53,343 nucleotides of DNA from an uncultured Oscillospiraceae bacterium (GCA_905236305.1 CAJOPB010000101.1:1-53343), one strand, 5' to 3'. Shown: positions 16,001 through 25,280, counted from the stretch's first letter. A program made the numbers and translations. The notes: generated by a model not told the origin, from the sequence alone.

Positions 16001-18130
16001 ATGAATTGGAAGAAGATTGTTGTTTCGGCTGCCGCAGTGTGCCTCCTGATGAGCATGGCTGCTCTGGCCTTTGCAAAGCAGGCTGAGCCGCATTGGGCGC
16101 AGGAGTCCATGAATCACTGGCTTACGCTGGATGCAGCTGTGGGTGACCCGGATACAAGGCTCCCATTGGGTGAGGTTTGTCAGATGTTCTGCCAGCTGCT
16201 GGGGCTGGGAAATGCGAACTACTCAGAAGCCGGCGCGATTCAGGCAATGTCCAATGCCGGAATATTGGAGACAGCTTTCACAGACAGCACTGAGCCTGAT
16301 GCGCCGGTCAGCGGAGAGGCCTTTCTTGTGATGCTTTGCCGGACCCTCTGTCTGGATACCGGAGACAGCTCGGATGCGGCTGAGAGGGCAGAGACAGCCT
16401 CCACCCCCATTCCGGGAACAGAAATAGCAGGGTCCGCCTCCGGCTTTGAAACGGTCTCCTCCTGGGCCAGGGGAGCGGTGGATACTGCAAAGGACCGCGG
16501 CTGGCTGAACGGACTTGGGGAGGAGCGGCTGAGCGCATCAGAACCGATTACCCGCGGGGCTGCAATCGCCCTTCTGGACAGAGCCATTTCCAACTGGATC
16601 ACCGCGGACAGCGCGCTGGTGGAGTCCAGAGGCGGGATTGAACTGATTTCCGCCAGAGATGTGATTTTGACCGGCGAGGCAGAACAGGTAATTCTTGCCA
16701 CGGGAACAAAGGACAGCGCCGTAACTCTGGAAAATCTGTCTGCCGATAAGGTCACGGTTACCACCGGGGCTGCGCTGTTGCTCACAGGAGATACGGATAT
16801 TGCAAAGCTGACCGTGGAGGAACCGGCCGGGGGCACCCGCGTGTACATCGGCGAGAGCGCTTCAATCGGTACGCGGGAGCTGCACACGGAGGATGTCCAT
16901 TTTTCCGGAGACAAGCAGGAGAATCAAAACAGTGGCCAGACCGATTCGACAGCGGAGGCAAGTCTTCCGGAGGCTACCGCTGAAAACGGAGGAACTCAGG
17001 ATCGGACAGAGGCTTCTTCTGATCTGAATCCGGAAAATGCTGCGGAAAATGCTGCGGAAAATGCTGCGGCGACGGCACACGCTGTGCCGGAAACACGAGA
17101 CCCCGATGCTTATCTGCCGAATACAGCACCCAATACTGCGGTGGAATCCATTCCCGAGACTATGGAAGAATACTTCGTTCCCGCGGATCCTGTAGAGGCA
17201 GTCGGGCCGGGTGCAGTTGTGGACTACAGTGACGGCACCATTCCTTATACCGGATATGATATGATGGTAGCTCCGGCGGAGGACCCTGAGGCAGGGTACG
17301 ATGTGGCGGTACATGTGAGTATGACAGGACTGCGGCCGCATCAGAGCCGCGGTGCGGGAATCGGCTGGTGGACCGGCTTTTCCGTGTCCGCTCCGGCAGG
17401 TGGGGCGGAGGTTATGGCGGAGTATTCTCAAAACGGGATTGATTATGGCACTCCCATCCCCTCAACGCTGAAGGAGGGACGGTATGCCCACTATTTCGAC
17501 GCGGCGCGCTGGCGTGATTACTATGTGCGTCTGACATGGACCGGCCCGGGACTCTCGGAGGAGGATTGCGCGCCGGTGACGTATTGGCTGGATTTCAGCG
17601 GTGTGGAGCTGGATCTCAGTTCTCTGACAGATGCCGGCAGCCCGTTGGGAAAGATCGGCCCTGCAAAGCTGGAGGACCAGACAGAGGGCAATGCCCACAA
17701 GAGCGAGCTCTATGAGGATTACAGCGTGACCGTGGAACCGCGTTCAGACGGACATAACGGCTACCTGGAGCTCACGGTTCACGCACAGGGACTTCGGTCC
17801 CATCTTACCGCGGCAGGGATGGGCTACTGGGCAGGCTTTTCGATTACGGAGCCCCGTGGTGCAGCAAGCTGCAGATATGCAGCCTGCCTCAGTCCGGCTG
17901 CAGCCAGAAATAACTTTGCCAGAAGAACACCGCTGCTTTGGGAGAACTATTCATCTGATGTGGACGGATTCGGCGCCTATGGGATTGTACAGCGCAGCAA
18001 TGCCGCACGGCAGGATCAGTGTGACTACTGGGTTATGCTCCAGTGGTATTCCAATGCGGAGGCTACCATGCCGCTGACCGCGCCGGAGCTCTTTCATGTT
18101 GTAGTGGATGCGGAGCTTTCAAACAGATGA
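16001..18130 (+). CDS. Secreted SLH-like protein with duplicated C-terminal domain
   Basis: A 709-residue exported protein of unknown function. Residues 1-25 form a signal peptide (MNWKK, a hydrophobic core, then ALAFAKQ). Residues 28-200 hold two degenerate S-layer-homology-type units: HWAQESMNHW near 31, and SSWARGAVDTAKDRGWLNGL with PITRGAAIALLDRAI near 153-196. Such units normally bind secondary wall polymers. Residues 210-275 are rich in short beta strands (ILTGEAEQVILATG, VTVTTGAALLLTGD). A disordered Glu/Asn/Ala linker with ENAA repeats (about 305-395) follows. The C-terminus has two related units, about 430-531 and 575-705, each with the signature LR-H-GxGxWxGFS. AGGGGAGG precedes the chosen ATG; the frame opens at 15956. 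Likely a wall-anchored surface protein. Confidence 0.75.
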   Translation: MNWKKIVVSAAAVCLLMSMAALAFAKQAEPHWAQESMNHWLTLDAAVGDPDTRLPLGEVCQMFCQLLGLGNANYSEAGAIQAMSNAGILETAFTDSTEPDAPVSGEAFLVMLCRTLCLDTGDSSDAAERAETASTPIPGTEIAGSASGFETVSSWARGAVDTAKDRGWLNGLGEERLSASEPITRGAAIALLDRAISNWITADSALVESRGGIELISARDVILTGEAEQVILATGTKDSAVTLENLSADKVTVTTGAALLLTGDTDIAKLTVEEPAGGTRVYIGESASIGTRELHTEDVHFSGDKQENQNSGQTDSTAEASLPEATAENGGTQDRTEASSDLNPENAAENAAENAAATAHAVPETRDPDAYLPNTAPNTAVESIPETMEEYFVPADPVEAVGPGAVVDYSDGTIPYTGYDMMVAPAEDPEAGYDVAVHVSMTGLRPHQSRGAGIGWWTGFSVSAPAGGAEVMAEYSQNGIDYGTPIPSTLKEGRYAHYFDAARWRDYYVRLTWTGPGLSEEDCAPVTYWLDFSGVELDLSSLTDAGSPLGKIGPAKLEDQTEGNAHKSELYEDYSVTVEPRSDGHNGYLELTVHAQGLRSHLTAAGMGYWAGFSITEPRGAASCRYAACLSPAAARNNFARRTPLLWENYSSDVDGFGAYGIVQRSNAARQDQCDYWVMLQWYSNAEATMPLTAPELFHVVVDAELSNR

Positions 18131-18235
18131 ATGGGCGAGTAACAAGGCATAATAGATGAGACAGAAAAACTGCGCATATGCAGTATAGTGCCCCTCTGAC
18201 AGGGAGCATGGTTCATAACAGAAGGAGAGAATGCA

Positions 18236-19729
18236 ATGGCGGACAGCAAATGGATTGCGGAAATGGAACAGAAAATTCCTGTAGGAAGGGTGCGAACCCG
18301 TTTCGCACCCTCCCCGACGGGATATATGCATGTGGGAAATCTCCGCACGGCGCTTTACACCTGGCTGATCGCCCGCCACTATGACGGGACCTTTATTCTC
18401 CGTATCGAGGATACGGATCAGGGCCGTCTGGTGGAGGGTGCTGTGGATGTGATCTATAAAACGCTGAAGGAGTGCGGACTGGATCATGATGAAGGCCCGG
18501 ATGTGGGTGGTCCGGTTGCGCCCTACATCCAGACGGAGCGCAGGGGCTTTTATAAGAAATATGCCGAATGGCTGGTGGAACGGGGCCATGCCTACTATTG
18601 CTTCTGTGAAAAAACCGAGAGCGAGGAGGAGAGCGGGAGCTTTTCGCGCAGGGAGGACCCCTGCCGCTGCCTGGATTGCAGGGTAGCTATGGCCCGGGTG
18701 GAGGCTGGAGAGCCTTATGTTATCCGTCAAAAGATTCCCCTGGAAGGCACCACAACCTTCCATGACGAAAGCTTCGGGGACGTTACAGTGGAAAATGCTT
18801 CCCTGGACGATCAGATTCTGCTGAAGCGGGACGGCTTGCCTACCTATAATTTCGCGAATGTCATCGACGACCATACAATGGGCATTACACACGTCGTAAG
18901 GGGCAGCGAATATCTGTCCAGCGCGCCGAAATACAATCTGCTCTATGAGGGCTTTGGCTGGCCAATCCCCAAATATGTGCACTGCGCTCCCGTCATGCGG
19001 GACCAGCACAACAAAATGAGCAAGCGTCACGGCGACCCGAGCTATGAGGACCTGATTGCCGGGGGATACCTTACTGAGGCGGTGGTCAACTATGTGGCGC
19101 TGCTGGGATGGAGTCCCCGGGGCGATATTGCCGAGCAGGAGATCTTTTCCCGGGAGGACCTGGTGAAGGTATTTGACATCTCCGGTATTTCCAAGTCTCC
19201 GGCAATTTTTGATATCGAAAAGCTCAAACATTTCAACAGCGAATATATCCGTGCCATGACGCCGGAGCGCTTTGCAGCCGCAGCGGAGCCCTATATCCGG
19301 CAGGCAGTAAAGAATCCTGCTTATGATCCGGTGCGGATCGCCGCGATTTTGCAGCAGAGAACAGAGGTCCTGACGGAGATTCCGGAGAAGCTGGATTTCT
19401 TTGACACGCTCCCGGACTACGAGGCAGAGCTCTATGTCCACAAGAAAAGTAAAACGGACATACCAGGCAGCCTGGCAACCCTGAAAAAGCTCCTTCCTGC
19501 CTTGGAAAAATTGAACACTTGGGATGAGAATGATATTCTGAAGGTTATGACCGATCTTGCGGAGGCAGAGGGCGTGAAAAATGCCAAAATCATGTGGCCT
19601 GCCCGCATTGCCATTGCAGGCAAGGCGGTAACGCCCGGTGGTGCGGTTGAAATTGCCCGAATCCTTGGCAGGGACGAGTGCCTGCGCCGAATTCAGATTG
19701 GAATTGAAAAATTGGAGCGTGCGGTATGA
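18236..19729 (+). CDS. gltX: Glutamyl-tRNA synthetase
   Basis: Charges tRNA-Glu (and possibly tRNA-Gln in bacteria using the amidotransferase route). The 497-residue class I enzyme has the HIGH-class motif HVGN (32-35) in PSPTGYMHVGNLRTAL and KMSKR (260-264). The Cys cluster C122, C124, C143, C145 and C148 (YCFC, DPCRCLDC) lies where GluRS carries its zinc site. An alpha-helical anticodon-binding C-terminus follows. AGAAGGAG is nine bases before the ATG. Its stop overlaps the pncB start by four bases, so the two are translationally coupled. Confidence 0.96.
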   Translation: MADSKWIAEMEQKIPVGRVRTRFAPSPTGYMHVGNLRTALYTWLIARHYDGTFILRIEDTDQGRLVEGAVDVIYKTLKECGLDHDEGPDVGGPVAPYIQTERRGFYKKYAEWLVERGHAYYCFCEKTESEEESGSFSRREDPCRCLDCRVAMARVEAGEPYVIRQKIPLEGTTTFHDESFGDVTVENASLDDQILLKRDGLPTYNFANVIDDHTMGITHVVRGSEYLSSAPKYNLLYEGFGWPIPKYVHCAPVMRDQHNKMSKRHGDPSYEDLIAGGYLTEAVVNYVALLGWSPRGDIAEQEIFSREDLVKVFDISGISKSPAIFDIEKLKHFNSEYIRAMTPERFAAAAEPYIRQAVKNPAYDPVRIAAILQQRTEVLTEIPEKLDFFDTLPDYEAELYVHKKSKTDIPGSLATLKKLLPALEKLNTWDENDILKVMTDLAEAEGVKNAKIMWPARIAIAGKAVTPGGAVEIARILGRDECLRRIQIGIEKLERAV

Positions 19730-21189
19730 AACAAAATGACAAGCTGAACCTGACCATGTTATGCGACTTTTATGAGCTGACCATGGGCAACGGTTATTTT
19801 CAATGCGGTTATCAGGAGCGCATTACGTACTTCGACGTGTTCTTTCGCCGCGTGCCGGATGGCGGCGGCTTTGCCGTTGCGGCCGGACTGGATCAGGTGA
19901 TCGACTATGTGCTGGACCTGCATTATGACGAGGCCGACATTGCGTATCTGCGGGGCAGAGGGCTTTTCAGCGAGGAGTTTTTAGCCTATTTGCGGAATTT
20001 CCGGTTTACCGGCGATATTTGGGCCGTACCGGAGGGCACTCCGGTGTTTCCGAATGAGCCGCTGATGACTGTGCGTGCCCCGGCGATTGAAGCGCAGATG
20101 CTGGAAACCTATATCCTGCTGGAGATGAATCACCAGAGCCTGATTGCAACCAAAGCCAGCCGGATCTGCCGCGCTGCCCAGGGACGGACAGTGCTGGAAT
20201 TTGGGTCCAGAAGGGCGCAGGGCACGGATGCTGCCATCACCGGTGCACGGGCTGCCTTCATCGGCGGCTGTGCCGGAACGGCCTGCACGATCTCCGACCA
20301 GATGTACGGTGTTCCCGCCGGCGGCACCATGGCGCATTCCTGGGTACAGATGTTTGACAGCGAGTATGAGGCCTTTAAGACTTACTGCGAAACCTATCCC
20401 ACCAATGCCACACTCCTGGTGGATACCTATGACTCCCTCCGCTCCGGTGTACCCAATGCCATTCGGGTGTTTGACGAGGTGTTGAAGCCCAGGGGCATTC
20501 GCAAGTGCGGCATCCGCTTCGACTCCGGAGATATGGCGTATCTGACCAAGCAGGCCAGGACCATGCTGGACGAGGCCGGGTGGACCGAGTGCGCTATTAC
20601 CTGTTCCAATTCTTTGGATGAGCATCTGATCGAGGACCTGATCCGTCAGGGCGCTGCGATCAATGTATTTGGAGTTGGCGAGCGCCTGATTACCGCCCGC
20701 AGCGAGAGTGTGTTCGGTGGGGTATACAAGCTGGTGGCTGTGGAGGATCGGGGGGGAGAGATTGTCCCCAAAATCAAAATCAGTGAAAATGTGGCGAAGA
20801 TCACCAATCCGGGCTTCAAAAAGGTATATCGTATTTACGGTCCGGAGGGAAAATGCTTTGCCGACTATATCTGCCTGCATGACGAGCAGGTGAACGGACA
20901 GCCTCTGGAACTCTTTGATCCTGCTGCCACATGGAAGCGGCAGATTGCTGAAAATTATCAGTCCAAACCGCTGCTTCTGCCGATCTTTGAGAAGGGGCAG
21001 CTGGTCTATGACCGGCCGACATTACAGCAGATCCGCGCGTATGCGGACGCGCAGAGCGAAACCCTTTGGCCGGAGGTGAAACGCTTTGACAATCCGCATA
21101 ACTATTATGTGGATCTCTCCCCAAAGCTCTGGGATTTGAAGCATGAGCTGCTGCGGCGCAAGGGCAGGACGGAGGAAGAAATCGAATGA
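19726..21189 (+). CDS. pncB: Nicotinate phosphoribosyltransferase
   Basis: Joins nicotinate and PRPP to give nicotinate mononucleotide in the NAD salvage pathway. The 487-residue protein has the opening LTMLCDFYELTMGNGYF, the central EFGSRRAQGTDAAI, the GTMAHSWVQMF phrase with the autophosphorylation-type histidine, LVDTYDSLRSGVPNAIRVF, and the phosphate-binding GIRFDSGDMAYL. It belongs to the long clostridial/bacillar NAPRTase branch. Its start and stop overlap gltX and niaR by four bases each. Being next to its presumed repressor niaR supports niacin-dependent control, but no NiaR site was recognised. Confidence 0.95.
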   Translation: MKQNDKLNLTMLCDFYELTMGNGYFQCGYQERITYFDVFFRRVPDGGGFAVAAGLDQVIDYVLDLHYDEADIAYLRGRGLFSEEFLAYLRNFRFTGDIWAVPEGTPVFPNEPLMTVRAPAIEAQMLETYILLEMNHQSLIATKASRICRAAQGRTVLEFGSRRAQGTDAAITGARAAFIGGCAGTACTISDQMYGVPAGGTMAHSWVQMFDSEYEAFKTYCETYPTNATLLVDTYDSLRSGVPNAIRVFDEVLKPRGIRKCGIRFDSGDMAYLTKQARTMLDEAGWTECAITCSNSLDEHLIEDLIRQGAAINVFGVGERLITARSESVFGGVYKLVAVEDRGGEIVPKIKISENVAKITNPGFKKVYRIYGPEGKCFADYICLHDEQVNGQPLELFDPAATWKRQIAENYQSKPLLLPIFEKGQLVYDRPTLQQIRAYADAQSETLWPEVKRFDNPHNYYVDLSPKLWDLKHELLRRKGRTEEEIE

Positions 21190-21698
21190 CCGCAGCGGAG
21201 CGCAGGGAAGAAATTCTTATGCGTCTTGGTTCCTGCAACGCACCGGTCAGTGCCTCCGTACTGGCGGAGGAGCTGGGGGTGAGCCGTCAGATCATTGTGG
21301 GTGATGTGGCGCTTCTGCGTGCCGGGGGAGCGGAGATAACCGCAACGCCTCATGGCTACACGCTTGCCGGAAAGCGGGAGGATGGCCTGCTTCGGCGGAC
21401 CGTTGCCTGTGTTCATGATGCCTCCGGGACAGAGCAGGAGCTGAATATCATGGTAGACAATGGCTGTACTGTGGTGGATGTGATCGTGGAGCATCCGGTA
21501 TATGGGCAGCTGACGGGTGCGCTGGCACTGCAAAACCGCTATGACGTCCGCTGTTTTCTGGACCGCAGCGCGGAAGCGGCACCCTTGTCCTCTCTGACCG
21601 ACGGGATACATCTTCATACGTTATTGTGCCCGGATGCGGAGAGCTTTGCGAGAGTACGACGGGAACTGGATGCAGCTGGCTTTTTGCTGCCGGAGTAG
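21186..21698 (+). CDS. niaR: NiaR-type niacin-responsive repressor (HTH + 3H domain)
   Basis: A 170-residue regulator: an N-terminal winged helix-turn-helix (HTH_11, about 4-60; SASVLAEELGVSRQIIVGDVALLRAGG) and a C-terminal 3H domain (about 70-168). The metal/niacin-binding histidines are visible as H77 (CVHDASG) and H142/H144 (GIHLHTL), with H103 in VEHPVYG. NiaR (YrxA) represses NAD synthesis and niacin uptake genes when niacin is present. The gene follows pncB with an ATGA overlap, a common target arrangement that also implies autoregulation. I could not pick out its operator with confidence. Confidence 0.92.
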   Translation: MTAAERREEILMRLGSCNAPVSASVLAEELGVSRQIIVGDVALLRAGGAEITATPHGYTLAGKREDGLLRRTVACVHDASGTEQELNIMVDNGCTVVDVIVEHPVYGQLTGALALQNRYDVRCFLDRSAEAAPLSSLTDGIHLHTLLCPDAESFARVRRELDAAGFLLPE

Positions 21699-21745
21699 AA
21701 CGGCCAAAATCTGTCAGAGTGAGTACGGTCGAAAACGGCAATACT

Positions 21746-21910
21746 ATGACTATGAACAGTCAAGTATGGAACGTGTTCCGGGAGACCGGAGACCCGTTGG
21801 GTTATTTGCTGTATCGTGCGGAACAGCAAAAGCATTTGCAGGAGATACGAAAAAAAAGCCCGGAGAAACGAAAGAAACAAAGTGTGGGAGAGCCCCGCGG
21901 CTCTCTGTGA
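21746..21910 (+). CDS. yqzL: YqzL-like small protein
   Basis: A 54-residue protein upstream of recO. The segment NSQVWNVFRETGDPLGYLLYR matches the short YqzL family, whose Bacillus member is also next to recO; the rest is a basic tail (KKSPEKRKKQ). The function of the family is unknown. The start is uncertain: ATG at 21746 or 21752, neither with a strong ribosome site. Synteny with recO is the main support. It ends at a small GAGAGCC/GGCTCTC hairpin. Confidence 0.6.
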   Translation: MTMNSQVWNVFRETGDPLGYLLYRAEQQKHLQEIRKKSPEKRKKQSVGEPRGSL

Positions 21911-21926
21911 GCGGATAGGCCGGTAT

Positions 21927-21953
21927 GCCCTCGCCCCGACCGGCGGCGAGGGC
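21927..21953 (+). promoter_or_regulatory. Hairpin just before recO
   Basis: GCCCTCGCC (21927-21935) pairs perfectly with GGCGAGGGC (21945-21953), ending 14 bases before the recO start, so it adjoins the ribosome site. Possible translation-tuning element; no U-tract. Confidence 0.4.
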
Positions 21954-21967
21954 ACCGGAGATACATA

Positions 21968-22693
21968 ATGTTCAAAAATGTGAAAGCTCTGGTACTGCGC
22001 GAGGTAAAATACCGGGATGCGGACAAAATATTGACCCTGCTGACAGCGGAGGATGGAAAACTGACCGTGAAGGCACGGGGAGCATTGCGCAAAAACTGCA
22101 AATACGGTGCAGCGGCCCAGCTGCTGTGCTTCTCGGATATGACGCTGCTGGATTTCAATGGCCGCTGGAGTCTGAGTGAGGCTGAAACTCTGGAGCAGTT
22201 TTTGCCCCTGCGCTCCGACCTGGAAAAGCTGGCGCTGGGCGCTTATTTTGCGGAAGTGCTGGAGACAGTCAGTGACGAGGATTGTCCCAATCCTGCACTG
22301 CTGCAGCTCGGACTCAACAGTCTCTACGCCCTGGGTTCACAGCTTTACCCGGATACACATATCAAAGCGGTGTTTGAGCTGCGGCTGCTCTGTCTTTCCG
22401 GCTTTACGCCGCTGCTGGATCGGGAGGGAACACTGTTTTCCCTGAGCGGCGGCAGCGTCCATCGGGTGGAGGAGCCACCGGGAAACACAGGCAAGTCGCT
22501 TCCTGTGGATTCTGATACGCTGCGTGCCATGCGGTATATCGTTCGTGCTGAGCCGAAGAAGATTTTTTCTTTTTCCCTGCCTCCTGCGTCGGAGAAGCGG
22601 CTGGCCGCCGTCTGTGAGGGTTATATGACTGCGCAGCTTGAGCGAAGCTTTTCCTCTCTGGATTATTGGAAACGGCTGAAATTAAATTATTAA
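21968..22693 (+). CDS. recO: DNA repair protein RecO
   Basis: Loads RecA at gaps with RecR and anneals single strands. The 241-residue protein starts with the OB-fold segment (FKNVKALVLREVKYRDADKILTLLTAEDGKLTVKARGALR) and continues with the helical RecO C-domain. In most Firmicutes RecO proteins the C-domain carries four zinc-binding cysteines around CxxCG...C..C. Here the equivalent part reads SGFTPLLDREGTLFSLSGG and has none of them, so the zinc site is missing. GGAG is nine bases before the ATG. It lies between yqzL and mutS2. Confidence 0.92.
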   Translation: MFKNVKALVLREVKYRDADKILTLLTAEDGKLTVKARGALRKNCKYGAAAQLLCFSDMTLLDFNGRWSLSEAETLEQFLPLRSDLEKLALGAYFAEVLETVSDEDCPNPALLQLGLNSLYALGSQLYPDTHIKAVFELRLLCLSGFTPLLDREGTLFSLSGGSVHRVEEPPGNTGKSLPVDSDTLRAMRYIVRAEPKKIFSFSLPPASEKRLAAVCEGYMTAQLERSFSSLDYWKRLKLNY

Positions 22694-22791
22694 ATTATTG
22701 TCACGACATTTATGCCGCTGACTAAATAATACCGGCCAGAGTGTACCCGGCTGTGATCCAGCAGCGCGGGGCCTGCTGCCGTTGAATACGG

Positions 22792-25194
22792 ATGAATATG
22801 AACAGATACGAAAAATCTCTGATTACTCTGGAGCTGCCCGCTGTTTTGGAGCTTTTGGCCGCGCAGGCCAGCGGCGAGGCGGCAAAAACCGCCTGCCGCG
22901 GACTGAGCCCCGCGGAGACAGCCTTTGAGGTGCAGCGCCGGCTGGATGAGACCAGTGCTGCGAAGGCAATGCTGGCGGTAAAGGGAGGACCGTCCTTTGC
23001 CGGGGCGAAGGACGTGCGCAATGCTCTGGCGCGGGCCGACATGAGCGGTATCCTGAACACACGGGAGCTTTTGGATATTGCCGGGGTGCTGCAATGCGCC
23101 CGGACCGTCAAGGCATATGGCGAAGGGGACGACAGCGGCAGGACCGAGTTGGCACCGCTGTTTCGCTCCCTGACTGCAAATAAGTTTCTGGAGGAGAAAA
23201 TTACAACCTCGATTCTCGGGGATGATGAGATTGCCGACGGAGCCAGCAGCGACTTGGCGGATATCCGCCGCAAGCTGCGGGTAGCCAACAGCAAGGTGCG
23301 GGAGGCTCTGCAGAAAATCATCTCCTCGCCCACCTACTCCAAAGCGCTGCAGGAGGCGATTATTACCACCCGGTCAGATCGCTTTGTGGTCCCGGTCAAG
23401 GCAGAGCAGCGCAATGCAATTCCGGGGCTGGTGCATGATATTTCCTCCTCCGGAGCAACGGTCTTTGTTGAGCCCATGGCGGCTGTCAAGGCGAATAATG
23501 AGATACGGGAGCTCAAGGCCAGGGAAAAGCAGGAAATTGAGCGAATTCTGGCAGAGCTGAGCGCAGACTGCGCAGCATACCGGGAGGGCATAGACCGGGA
23601 TTTCCTGCTCTTGACAGAGCTGGATATGATTTTTGCCAAAGCGAAGCTCAGCGACCGGATGAATGCCGACGCACCGGAGATCAGTGAGAGTGAATTGGTG
23701 CTCCGCCGGGCGAGGCATCCGTTGCTTCCCCAGGATACGGCTGTGCCCATTGATGTGAGCCTTGGGGGAGAGTTTGATACACTGGTCATTACAGGGCCGA
23801 ATACCGGCGGAAAGACCGTGTCCATCAAGACCATGGGACTGTTGAGCGTGATGACGCTCTGCGGGCTCCATATTCCTGCGTCCTATGGCAGCAAGGTGCC
23901 GGTATTTTCACGTGTGCTTGCGGACATCGGCGATGAGCAGAGCATCGAGCAGAGTCTCTCCACCTTCTCTGCCCATATGACGAATATCGTGGAGATTCTG
24001 CGGGACTGCGAGGAGGAGACGGAAGGACAGGTGCTGCTCCTGTTTGACGAGCTCGGAGCAGGTACGGATCCCACCGAGGGTGCAGCGCTGGCTATTTCGA
24101 TTATCGAACGGGCCCGAAGCAGAGGATGCTTCATCGCCGCTACCACCCACTATGCGGAGCTGAAGGTCTATGCCACAACCACTGACGGGGTGCAAAACGC
24201 CTCCTGCGAGTTTAACGTAGAGACTCTGCGCCCCACTTACCGGCTGTTGATCGGTATTCCCGGAAAGTCCAATGCCTTTGCCATTTCCCGCCGCCTTGGT
24301 TTGCCGGAGAATGTGATTGCCGATGCCCGCAGCCGGGTGGACTCCAGCAGTGCAGGCATGGAGGAGGTCATCGAGCGTTTGGATGCCCAGCGCCAAAGGC
24401 TCGACCAGCGGGAGACAGAGGTGGCAGTGAAGCTGCGCGAGGCGGAGGAAAATGCCAAAAGATCCGCCCAGCTCAAGGCTGAGCTGTCTGTGCGTTATGA
24501 AAAAGCGGATGAAAAGGCCCGGAGAGAGGCTCAGAGAATACTGGATGACGCACGAAGACAGGCGGAAGCCGTATTTGATGAGCTGGACCGCATCCGAAAG
24601 CTGGAGGCGAAAAACCAGGCCCATCAGGAGGTCAATGAGGCCCGGGCGGCATTGCGCCGCAGTATGAATGAGGCCGATGAGGCCCTGGCTGCCCGCTTTG
24701 GTTCCGATCTGCCTGAGGAACAGGAGCAGGGACCGCAGCGCTCCATCCGGGCGGGAGATACGGTCAGAATCAAATCCATGGGTGGGGTCAAGGCATCTGT
24801 AATCTCCATCGGTGCGGACGGTTCGCTGGAGCTGCAGGCAGGTATCATGAAGCTGAACTTAAAGCCCGGAGAAGTCGCACTTGCAGAGGAGCGTCCGGCA
24901 GAGGCAAAACGCGTTTCGGAAAAGGCATCTGCCTCTCTGAGAAATCTTTCCACACCCTCGGAGATTGATCTGCGGGGCATGATGCGTGATGAGGCTGTGC
25001 TGGCCGCAGAACGCTATATTGACAGCGCAGTGATGGCTAAGCTGCGGCAGGTGACAATTATTCACGGAAAGGGCACCGGCGCGCTGCGGGCGGCGGTGCA
25101 GGATATGCTGAAAAAGAACAAATTGGTGAAATCCTTCCGCCATGGCACATACGGTGAGGGAGAGATGGGCGTTACCGTTGTTGAACTGCGCTAA
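22792..25194 (+). CDS. mutS2: Endonuclease MutS2
   Basis: A MutS-like ATPase acting in recombination control and, in Bacillus, rescue of collided ribosomes. The 800-residue protein has the MutS core and clamp (1-310), the ATPase domain with Walker A GPNTGGKT and the LLFDELGAGTDP Walker B segment (about 335-510), a long coiled coil rich in Glu/Arg (about 515-640), a KOW-like part near 655-700 and a C-terminal Smr nuclease domain (about 725-800) with EIDLRGMMRDEA and IIHGKGTGALRAAV. The start is uncertain between 22792 and 22798; the ribosome site is weak. No mismatch-recognition domain I is present, as expected for MutS2. Confidence 0.95.
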   Translation: MNMNRYEKSLITLELPAVLELLAAQASGEAAKTACRGLSPAETAFEVQRRLDETSAAKAMLAVKGGPSFAGAKDVRNALARADMSGILNTRELLDIAGVLQCARTVKAYGEGDDSGRTELAPLFRSLTANKFLEEKITTSILGDDEIADGASSDLADIRRKLRVANSKVREALQKIISSPTYSKALQEAIITTRSDRFVVPVKAEQRNAIPGLVHDISSSGATVFVEPMAAVKANNEIRELKAREKQEIERILAELSADCAAYREGIDRDFLLLTELDMIFAKAKLSDRMNADAPEISESELVLRRARHPLLPQDTAVPIDVSLGGEFDTLVITGPNTGGKTVSIKTMGLLSVMTLCGLHIPASYGSKVPVFSRVLADIGDEQSIEQSLSTFSAHMTNIVEILRDCEEETEGQVLLLFDELGAGTDPTEGAALAISIIERARSRGCFIAATTHYAELKVYATTTDGVQNASCEFNVETLRPTYRLLIGIPGKSNAFAISRRLGLPENVIADARSRVDSSSAGMEEVIERLDAQRQRLDQRETEVAVKLREAEENAKRSAQLKAELSVRYEKADEKARREAQRILDDARRQAEAVFDELDRIRKLEAKNQAHQEVNEARAALRRSMNEADEALAARFGSDLPEEQEQGPQRSIRAGDTVRIKSMGGVKASVISIGADGSLELQAGIMKLNLKPGEVALAEERPAEAKRVSEKASASLRNLSTPSEIDLRGMMRDEAVLAAERYIDSAVMAKLRQVTIIHGKGTGALRAAVQDMLKKNKLVKSFRHGTYGEGEMGVTVVELR

Positions 25195-25251
25195 ACGTGC
25201 GGTTACCTCCCGGATTTTTCTGTCTAAAACGACAAAACAGGGAAAAAACGA

Positions 25252-25280
25252 TTGACGGGCTGTGAAAGATTTGTTAAAAT
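25252..25280 (+). promoter_or_regulatory. Promoter of the HPr gene
   Basis: TTGACG (25252-25257), 17-base spacer, TAAAAT (25275-25280), about 100 bases before the start codon. Confidence 0.75.

Noticed and set aside
17035-17070. Short tandem repeat in the SLH-like gene as a possible CRISPR or phase-variation tract
   Set aside because: The units are 12 bases, in frame, coding ENAA repeats in a linker, with no spacers; changes in number would not shift the frame.
18168-18189. Palindrome and -10-like TATAGT before gltX as a NiaR operator
   Set aside because: The arms pair over only four bases and no convincing -35 box fits the spacing, so I left it uncalled.
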